From positions 620,001 through 684,000 of the forward strand of contig CANPUZ010000061.1 of assembly GCA_947579665.1 (NCBI GenBank): a DNA stretch of 64,000 nt, given 5' to 3'. Below the pieces are notes generated by a model, which did no database searches, was not told the origin of the DNA, and was given only the letters and a program-made list of their open reading frames with translations. The stretch is from Sympetrum striolatum (Eukaryota; Arthropoda; Insecta; Odonata; Libellulidae). A program made the translations under genes and the position numbers. Positions 56,800-64,000 of the stretch are shown here, in pieces (within the stretch, counting starts at the first letter, position 1; each line of letters opens with the position of its first letter).

Positions 56800-57570
56800 A
56801 TTTACTCTACTTCCAAAACAGATAAATTTAATAAGGAATTAAACATCATTAAAATCATAGCCAAATCCAACGGATACAGCATCGCTCTCATTGAAAAACT
56901 TTTAAAAAAGAAAATCAGGAACAAAGCCTTCCAAAATATAACCCCCAGCCTCCTCCCTGCTGACAAGACACCCATTACCTGGCGGAGGCTTCCCTTTATG
57001 GGAAAATTGTCACACAAAATAAGCAATGTTTTTCCCCATAATATTAGACCTCGCTCCCCCAACAATATACTCAGATTGCTAGGGAATTCAAAAGACAAAG
57101 ACCCAAAGAATCCAGTAGCAGGGTCTACGAACTCTCATGTGCTAACTGCCCCACCAAATATAACAGAAGGACTGGGAGAAACCTGTGCCTCAGAGCACCA
57201 AAGAGACTGCCGCCTGAAGAGAGGACAACCTTTCTCAAGCTTCGCCATTCACCTCCTAGACAATGGGCATACCAGCGATTTCAAACCAAATCGCCTACAT
57301 CAGGAGGAGAATTCCCACCGCCTAGACCTCCTGGAGGAAGTAAGGAGTATCCCGAAGGATGGCCAACGACCATTTATTCCTGAACACTTGTTCTCCCTAT
57401 CAAGCAAGTTATTCCCACGATGCACCCACACCTCCCCCCATTTTTAACCCTTCCACTATCCTATATATGCTGTGACAAATCTTTTCTCTGTGCCTGAAGA
57501 TGTAAGCTCACTTATGAAACCGGTCCCAAATAAATTTTCTGTGGAAAAGTACGAAGTGTTTTCATTCTGC
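56800..57570 (+). pseudogene. Penelope-like element: end of RT, degenerate GIY-YIG, 3' tail
   Basis: Plus strand: NGYSIALIEKLLKKKI, WRRLPFMGKLSHKISNVF, NILRLLGNSKDKDPKNPVAG. A frameshift follows, then VYELSCANCPTKYNRRTGR, where the YIG core is now YNR, and LRASEHQRDCRLKRGQPF, SFAIHLLDNGHTSDF, LDLLEEV. The tail has CTGAAGATG, GAAACCGGTCCC and CTGTGGAAAAGTACG. Dead by frameshift and loss of nuclease residues. Confidence 0.75.
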
Positions 57571-58185
57571 AAATGTCTTTCCACGAAGTCACGCCTTCTC
57601 ATATCGATTATACTACTTCCAAAGGTTTGCATATAATAAAATTTCCAAGTAAAGAGAGTTGAAGGACCCAAAGATGCCAAATAAAAGAGAACTAGGAAAG
57701 AGATAAAAAAAATTATATAATTATTTATAATATAAAGATAGAATTGGCAGTTACCATGAAATATGATATCAGTTATTATTGATGCTAGACTTTCACTTAA
57801 AAACTCCAAACGCTCAGCAAAGACAAGGAGTTCAATTCTGATATTATACTTTTTGAAAAAGCAACAAATATTTATTTAGTGAAACCACTGGAAAAATAAT
57901 TATACGACCACAAACCCCTTGTCATAATGAGGGTGCTAATACGTCTAAGAGGTACTACCTGCTCCTGGGCACCGAGGAAAAGGCCTGACCCCTGCTGCGC
58001 TGGGTTCGGAAACAAAGAAGCACTAAACCAGAGAGGACCAGAAAGAGAGGAAAGCATTGCGACGGGAATATACGTCGTTTGTTCCCTAGAATAGGAAAAT
58101 CTCCGACGGAAATTTCCGGCGTTCATCTTCCTGGGTGAGAAATCCACTTATAAATAAATAGAATACCCGCATATATCCTCCTAAG
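57571..58185. other. unassigned; includes a 91-codon minus-strand open frame
   Basis: 57872-58147 on the minus strand is open (begins MDFSPRKMNAGNFRRR) in slightly GC-richer DNA. It has no motif I know and no splice context. I would not call it a gene without homology. Confidence 0.15.
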
Positions 58186-58189
58186 TATT

Positions 58190-58830
58190 AATATTTAAGG
58201 CTTCACACACCTCACTGTGAGAGTGTCTACACCACACTTCTTTGAACATACAAAATATTTCAATTCTATTAATGAAGCCCCTTAAAAGGACTCCATACCC
58301 ATATTCTAATATTGGTAGAACCAAGGAAAGACTCTTGTGATCCTACTTATAATTATATTTATTTGTCCCAGAATCACATGAATAAATCGGACATTCGCTG
58401 ATATAGGACACGTCGTATTTGGTACATAAAAAACACAAAGATAAAGTGACCATAACACTTATATAACATAGTAATAATGCATATTCAATAAAGTACAAGT
58501 ATATATATATACAGAAAAGAACATTAGATTATATAAATACTATAATTATGATGATGTATTATTTAATGTCCACTTATAAAAAACTCATTTCACAGAGTAG
58601 TAACATCTCTCCAGTAAAAATGCTTTCAACTTGCTTTTAAACAAGTTAATAGATATTATGTTGTCCAGTAAGTGATTATACATTTGTGATCGTACAGCAA
58701 TGGGACTTTTCGCAGAGATATGACCTTTGTGATGAGTAATTTGGATGGAAGAATTGGATCCGATGATTATGTACCTCATTATTAGTATTGAATTTGCAAA
58801 TATTATTTTTGGTGATGGGTTAATTCAAAA
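58190..58830 (-). pseudogene. LINE ORF2 C-terminal fragments
   Basis: Minus strand: AKSPIAVRSQMYNHLLDNII, INLFKSKLKAFLLERCYYSV (58779-58585) is a LINE end. Farther left (58190-58440) VLPILEYGYGV-like text in shifting frames is from the segment usually upstream, so the order is disturbed or two copies are present. Confidence 0.5.
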
Positions 58831-59039
58831 TTTAGCAAGAGCAAGCAAGAATATTCGCATATATCCTCCCAGTTCACCAGCTTTGAGTGGAAACAGTCCA
58901 TCTTTTATCACATGAAATAAAATTAACTTGAGAATTAATTGCATCCTTCAAAGGCCACGGCATAAATAAATTCCCATCAAAATATAAACGAGGATTAAGA
59001 GGAAAGAACCATTCTTTTAGAACATTATACAATGATCTA

Positions 59040-59161
59040 GGTATTAAATTAATTAAACCCTTATTAATATAGATACTACCACTTCCCAACTGTTCATAAG
59101 TAATATTTGCTAAAGAAAATAAACCAGAAGAGCAAAGACCATGAGCAAGTATTAATATATA
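59040..59161 (-). pseudogene. nad4: NUMT: mitochondrial nad4, downstream segment
   Basis: Minus strand reads [20 protein letters not shown], then [20 protein letters not shown], the conserved insect ND4 stretch. It follows directly on the segment ending YWGL at 59803, after removal of the pogo-like insert. The boundary beyond LINLIP is uncertain; the following open frame does not resemble ND4. Confidence 0.8.
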
Positions 59162-59789
59162 GTAGAGGATCGTTTTGTCCGAACTTTTCGGGATGGAGGC
59201 TGGTTCGCATAAAGAATATGTTCTTATAATAGGTATTTTAACCTGAATTAGATAAAGGAACTGAAAAAAGGCTTTGACGGGTTACAGTACAAAATAAGTG
59301 ACGATAATGCACATAAATATAAATGAAAACTTTTATTTAAAGAAAACTATACATGACTGTCCCCGCAAGGTTTTTCTTTTTGAAATGACAACATTTGAAT
59401 CAGATTCTGTAACAAATTGAGGAATTCAGTCCTTCTGTGATTTTATATAATGTATAGTTTTCCTGCTAATATTGTATTCCTGCTGAAGATTGGATGAAAT
59501 GACGCCACGATCTAGTTTATTCATTATGTCCACTTTTTGCTGTAACATCAGCACCTGTCTTTTTTTCTTGACGTTCCCACCACTTGAACTAGCTGCTGGA
59601 CACGTTTTCTTCTTATTGTTATCCATTTAGAAGGTTAATTAATATAAATACTTACTCTGGCACACCTTCAAAAGATTGGTGCAAAACACATGCAGCGGTG
59701 GAGTTCAAAATTACTGTATATCTATCGTGAAATGTTCGTTGTTTAGATGTGTTCGTTGTTTGGATGTTTGGTTAAACAATTCTCTTCTG
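59162..59789 (-). mobile_element. pogo/Tigger-like DNA transposon fragment inside the NUMT
   Basis: Sits between the two nad4 pieces with TATA (or TA) repeated on both sides. Ends are imperfect inverted repeats: TAGTAGAGGATCGTTTTG and, complemented, CAGAAGAGAATTGTTTAA. A 66-codon minus-strand frame (59626-59426) encodes KKRQVLMLQQKVDIMNKLDR, GVISSNLQQEYNISRKTIHY, IKSQKD. This is the first helix-turn-helix of CENP-B/Tigger transposases (KRK-LT-EK-IL..S...A..Y.VS.STI). The DDE domain is missing. Confidence 0.75.
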
Positions 59790-60201
59790 TATAGTAGAGT
59801 CTCTTAAGCCTCAATAAGTCATCAAACCAGCTAACACAATTCCCATATGAGCAACAGAAGAATTAGCAATTAATGATTTTAGAACAATCTGATATAAACA
59901 AATTAATCTAACAATAATTCCTCCTACTAAACAAACCCCTATTCATAAAATATTAAATTTCACTCCCAAATAAGTAATAAATGAGAAAACTCGTAATAGG
60001 CAATAACCCCCTAACTTCAATAATAGCCGAAATCATATTCACGGAAATAGAGGCCTCAACATGAGCTAATCATAAATGAAACATGAATATAGGCATCAAA
60101 AAAGCAAGAATTAAAGAAAAATATATAAAAATTGTAAAAGAATAGTTCTGAATAAAAATATAAAAGTTTAAAGTTTCATAAGAAAAATAAAGATAAAAAA
60201 A
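59790..60201 (-). pseudogene. nad4: NUMT: mitochondrial nad4, upstream segment
   Basis: Minus strand translated with the invertebrate mitochondrial code gives [83 protein letters not shown] and MTYWGL. TGA encodes Trp in LWL and YWG. Compared with usual ND4 it lacks the residue pairs VK and PK and the KLGGYG block is altered, so it is a nuclear pseudogene. Its high-coordinate end abuts TCTGATG copy 8. Confidence 0.85.
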
Positions 60202-60855
60202 TCTGATGAGGCCAACTCATGACTTTCTCCGTATTTATTGAAAACAGAAGCCTATGCCGGTAATATATAAATAACTCCAAAACAATGAGTGGTACAGGAA
60301 AATGTTTCATACAAAAGTTGTGGTAAAATACATTATCTATTACTTTGGTACATAATTGTATATACCTACATAGCATTCTGACAGAGATATGTATGAAAAC
60401 CTTCAATTTCCGTATACACAACAACTTCCGGTTAACCATTATTCAAGAATAACTCCTAAACAATCTGTGTTACGAAAAAATGTTTTATATAAAAGTTGTA
60501 GTAAAATACATTATCTATAACTTTTGTGTGTAAATGTTTATACCTATATTGCATTTTAACAGAGATATTTAAGAAACAAAATTTTGTTCGGGATAAACCG
60601 CAACTTCCGGTTAAGCGATATTTACCAAAAACTATCAACTTTTGGCATTGTTAAGAAAATTCTAAATATAAATTTTGAAAATGATCGGATAATTACTTTT
60701 TAAGATAGAGCGCCCACAAACTTTTTAACCACAGACAGACATGTTTGGGAAAATGGCAAAAATGGGTCCACAAAACATCTATTTCCGTCAAAATCTGGAG
60801 GTCGAATTTTTTTGCGAATACAATACCTTCTCTATACTACGTATAGGGAGAAAGT
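60202..60855 (+). mobile_element. hairpin-ended TCTGATG element, copy 8
   Basis: 654 bp, TCTGATGAGGCCAACTCATG to GGGAGAAAGT; A7 at left, AAA at right. Note the matched change in the 5' hairpin arms (GAG-GCCAA-CTC where other copies have GTG/CAC), which preserves pairing. Contains three internal blocks around AACTTCCGGTTAA spaced about 170-180 bp. Confidence 0.8.
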
Positions 60856-60886
60856 AAATATTGTTACCTGTGTTACCTTTGCCCAG

Positions 60887-60981
60887 ATTTCTACACAAGC
60901 GTTCATAAAAAGGGACTTCTTTTGGCTCAAAAAAAAGAACAGAAAGACCCTCTCTTTGGCAGTTCTTCCGCTTCTGTGCAT
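60887..60981 (+). other. exon-like segment (weak)
   Basis: Acceptor-like CCTTTGCCCAG precedes and GTAAGT follows. Two frames are open: ISTQAFIKRDFFWLKKKNRK... and FYTSVHKKGLLLAQKKEQKD.... Neither is recognised. Splicing the first to 61151 would end in 16 further codons; this is conjecture. Confidence 0.2.
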
Positions 60982-61140
60982 GTAAGTCTGTGAAAAAGAA
61001 TTTTAAATCGATATATTAATGATAATGAATTTACTACGGGTATTAAACGCATATACTTAATAAATAATATAAAAGCACATATAGAATAAAGCAAAGCACA
61101 CAAGTAAATTCAAATACCTCAATAACAAAAAAAAAAGGTT

Positions 61141-61458
61141 TCTCTCAAAGGTCCTCATCCAAAGGTGGTGCGAACACCACCACTGACTACTCCTCCTAAC
61201 TTAAGAACATTGACTAATGAAGAGATAAAACAGTATGTGGGCAATGACTTCAAGCCAGTTATGAGAGTAGATGCTTTCCCATGCCATACACAGGCAGTTG
61301 AAAGATACGCTAAGCCAGTGACCGAAGCTTCAAGTAAAGTATGTGGACACAGTTCCAGAAACGGCTATATTACAACCACAATACCGTCACACTCGGAGAT
61401 TCCAACGTTTTCACACAAATCCGAATTTCGTTGTTTATCCATAGATAAAGACTAGAAA
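61141..61458 (+). pseudogene. C-terminal FPCHTQAVER block of the unnamed protein family
   Basis: An open frame with PPLTTPPNLRTLTNEEIKQY, then FPCHTQAVERYAKPVTEASS, KVCGHSSRNGYI, IPTFSHKSEF, ending LSIDKD. No ATG opens it; it runs from an A-rich tract. I recall the motif FPCHTQAVERxxKLVTEAS.xVCG...RDG from the C-termini of uncharacterised multi-copy arthropod and Hydra proteins, the same group as the pseudogene at 6.7-8.1 kb. Whether this is a live last exon or a relic cannot be told; the frame is intact. Confidence 0.5.
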
Positions 61459-62196
61459 GGAAACATAAAGAGAGAGAAAGCGAAATAAATATGTACATTT
61501 TGTAAATAACACACTCTACATTGGATGGTTGGTTGGGTAGGGTGTGGGTGGAAGTGCAGCCACGTCCCCGTGGTGAGTTCTGGGTCGTTTTGTAAACAAA
61601 ATGAGCGAAGATCTGCACCAAAAATTGAATATTGAAACAAAAAATTAGCAAATATTTACCATTAGAAAATTTCTAAATTATCTGAAAGGAAACCGCCTCT
61701 CTGTCCAGGTAGGCTACTCTGCTGTTCTTGACGAAGCTGCGCGACCGAATTCCACTTGAATATCAAAGTTTATATTATATGTTTGGATTTAAATATAGTA
61801 TTGTTATTATTTATTATCCAATTATCATTGTAATAGAGTTAAACTATAGCATCTCTAAAGGTCGTATGATTAAAATGTACTAAACTGTCAAACTTTGAAA
61901 TTTTGCAAAAAACTACTAATTTTTCTCATTTTGTACTGTTGTGCGACCGGAAGATATGAAATAAATGTAAAATAAGTGCATGTAAATTGATTTCACATAC
62001 TTTTAGTAGTTAATTCATGGTATAGGAACGCAATTAAAACCATCTGGCATGTTTAAAAAAATTATGAAAAATTAAGGATTTTCACAATTTTTTGCTAACT
62101 TCGATGGCATTGCGCGACCGGAAGACAAATTTATAAAAAAATAATAATTAGTGCTTTTTTCATGGCTTTACCAATCGCAACTTTTCCACACTACAG
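61459..62196. other. intergenic or intronic spacer with GCGACCGGAAGA repeats
   Basis: TGCGCGACCGAA (61738), GTGCGACCGGAAGA (61941) and TGCGCGACCGGAAGA (62111) recur at 203- and 170-bp spacing, each followed by AT-rich sequence. No ORF. Confidence 0.35.
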
Positions 62197-62335
62197 CGAT
62201 CTGAAATTTAAAAAAAAGTATTGTTCGAACCACCCTACTGTTGATGTCAGTACCTGTACCAAAGACCATCACAGGAAGTATACTTTGCCAGAGGACATAA
62301 ATGCAACAGTGGAAAAGGCCTGGAGTAGGATAAAG
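62197..62335 (+). CDS. candidate internal exon of an unidentified gene
   Basis: A 139-nt segment with acceptor TTTTCCACACTACAG and donor AAG|GTATGT. The open frame reads DLKFKKKYCSNHPTVDVSTC, TKDHHRKYTLPEDINATVEK, AWSRIK. Cys, His and charged residues are mixed in a way unlike AT-rich noise. I recognise no family, and no partner exon is certain, though 60887-60981 and 61141-61458 lie on the same strand upstream. Confidence 0.35.
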
Positions 62336-63488
62336 GTATGTATTGAGCAAAGAATTTCCTATTTTTTTACCCATTTGCAATAATATCATAAATTCATATA
62401 ATTGCTAATACAGTGGTATTTTATACACATTGGACCCTGGGTTGATATCCAAAGTAATTGGCTGGACAGTTAAAAGAATGATATTTGTTCAGAGGAATCT
62501 CAATACTCACACTCAAAGAACCTTAAAGCCTTGAGATAAAGGTATCGTGACCTACCGTTTTACATGAGTCGTTAAAATAAATTATAGAGACACTATCAAT
62601 CCTGGGAGCAACTTCAGGTTTGTATTTCCTGAAAGAGGATGAATAGTGTGTGTTAGTAAAAAAATTCATTCTCCTTCTTGGTGTCCCTTTTTTGTTATTA
62701 GAAGTTGAAAAGGTGGCATTTAAAAACAAAAAACATAAGCAGAGTAGTAGTTTTTAGTAAATTCTTCAATAAATTTGTCCAACATTAGCCCAAACCTCCT
62801 ACCAATTCAAAGTTGATAATGTTTACAATGTTAATACAAATTTTCATGGCTTAAACAAATTATATGTGAATTTTACATGTTTTTGAAAATATCATTTTTG
62901 GTGGAAATTTGTCATAACTGCCATTTTTGATTATTTATAACAAAAAAAGTTGACAAGTGAGAATCTTTGTGATAACAATTTTGAAAACTAGAGTTGCATG
63001 TTCCTGACATCTCAAATTTCTACTAGCTTTGCTGCCTAATTTAATATTTTATTGGGGTACGAAAATGGTTGATTTGCATGTTTCGACTCATGGGCAGATT
63101 TTTACTTCATGCCATGGTGCATAGAAAAACTCATATCTTAGAAAGTAGAAGCATTTGGGCTAAAAGACTTAGGATTTTTCTTAGCTAAGGTTGGAACTAA
63201 CTGCAGGGAAAATTATGTGAAAATCTGAGATGGTGAATGACCCACATAGTAATTCAGGAATACCACATAGGAATTTTACACAGTAGATAGAGGCATCCTT
63301 GCGCATTAAAATGATATACGTTTTTTGTTGTGAAAAAACGAAAAATGAGGCAATGGCAGTGTTTTATGTGCGACAATTACCGAAATCTATGACCTCCTTC
63401 TTGGATTTTTCAGTAGTTATTGCTTCCCGTCACCAGAAGCTCGTTAAAAGCCGAGGTAAATTTCTAGTTTCACACAGTCAGCCTTTTT
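62336..63488. other. spacer
   Basis: AT-rich. I see no supported feature. Confidence 0.3.
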
Positions 63489-63922
63489 TTTTTTTTCTCA
63501 AGTGGTTTCGGCCCGATTTCGACGATATTTTGGTGGGAGACACTTGAAACATTGCGGCATATTATAGTAATTTTAGACAATCTTAACGTGCTATATTTAC
63601 TGAAATATTGGTGTTTTAGTGAGCGAAGTACCGAAATGGCGTCCGGAGGCCCTGTTTTCGTAGCTATCTCCGTGGTTTTGACGCCAGGTGGAGCGGTCAT
63701 CACCGAGTTTCAACTCTCTTAAATTGCCTTGAAAATGCGCAATTTTTTTTTCTCAAGTGGTTAACGTCAGAAATATACGAAATTTCACGTGGAGGCACTT
63801 GAAAAATTGGTAACATAACTAACGATGAAATACTGCTTTCCTTTATAATCTGACCTTTTTTTCTCAAGTGGTTCTCGTCCGAATTATACGAAATTTCACG
63901 GGGATGCACTTGAAAAATAGGT
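63489..63922. repeat. three copies of a ~55-bp TCAAGTGGTT...CACTTGA inverted-end motif
   Basis: T-run then CTCAAGTGGTT near 63498, 63761 and 63864. Each is closed 40-50 bp later by CACTTGA. Copies 2 and 3 share ATACGAAATTTCACG in the middle. Spacing is 263 and 103 bp, so they are dispersed and not a simple tandem. An unusually GC-rich stretch with a 28-codon ATG frame (63634-63720, MASGGPVFVAISVV) lies between copies 1 and 2; not called as a gene. Confidence 0.45.
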
Positions 63923-64000
63923 AAGCTAAAAAACGATGAAGTACTGCTTTTTAAGGCACAATGATAATCTAAATCAACAACAATATGCTATGCACAACAT

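Noticed and set aside
57872..58147. 91-codon minus-strand frame as a gene
   Set aside because: Longest frame in a GC-richer patch, but no motif, splice sites or neighbours support it.
59162..59789. nad4 fragment continuous with a second unrelated NUMT
   Set aside because: The intervening sequence has a CENP-B-like helix-turn-helix and inverted ends, so it is an insertion and not mitochondrial DNA.
4986..60855. Helitron assignment for the TCTGATG family
   Set aside because: It begins TC after A and has a 3' hairpin, but no CTRR end follows the hairpin and A-tracts flank both sides.
63634..63720. 28-codon ATG frame (MASGGPVFVAISVV...) as a first exon
   Set aside because: Good Kozak context and a CAG|GTGGAG possible donor, but too short and the window ends before any confirming exon.

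Overview
This is eukaryotic, AT-rich, repeat-dense nuclear DNA. I read it as an insect genome with large introns. Three things support that: a spliced proteasome gene, a nuclear copy of mitochondrial nad4 that still uses TGA for Trp, and an arthropod-style set of transposons (CR1/Jockey- and RTE-like LINEs, Penelope-like elements, Ty3/gypsy, hAT, piggyBac-like, pogo-like). A hemipteran is my guess, but the window cannot prove it.

Layout. 1-14 kb holds the only confident host gene, PSMD2/Rpn1 on the minus strand. Five coding exons in consistent phase encode the first 268 codons, and the gene runs off the left edge. Its introns carry a TTAA-flanked MITE, dead LINEs, a hairpin-ended repeat, a decayed copy of an unnamed protein family, and a Penelope tail. 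14-23 kb is a nested stack: a LINE is split by a TA-flanked inverted-repeat element, which holds a nearly intact EN-RT LINE, which in turn is split by the hairpin-ended repeat. 23.2-31.7 kb is a higher-order repeat array of about 1.1-kb units. Each full unit has about six ~150-176-bp monomers, and every monomer carries a GGTTCGA tRNA T-arm / Pol III B-box motif. One pair of units forms a ~1.15-kb palindrome. 32-36.5 kb is LINE debris. 38.97-44.43 kb is a non-autonomous hAT element (8-bp target duplication) containing a complete young Ty3/gypsy element (147-bp LTRs with one mismatch, 5-bp target duplication). That element has lost reverse transcriptase motif A and carries a stop codon in pol. 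45-49 kb holds a broken hAT-type transposase, several hairpin-ended repeats, and a second hAT element enclosing part of another LTR retrotransposon. 50.1-54.7 kb has three more copies of the B-box unit, one hit by a Penelope element. 55-60.9 kb has Penelope and LINE tails and the nad4 NUMT, which is split by a pogo-like element. 61-64 kb has a second fragment of the unnamed protein family, two exon-like segments and small repeats.

No operon logic applies. Apart from PSMD2, almost all recognisable content is mobile DNA in various states of decay. The most unusual feature is the B-box/T-arm higher-order repeat. The eight-copy hairpin-ended family is next; it inserts repeatedly into A-tracts and has no class I can assign.
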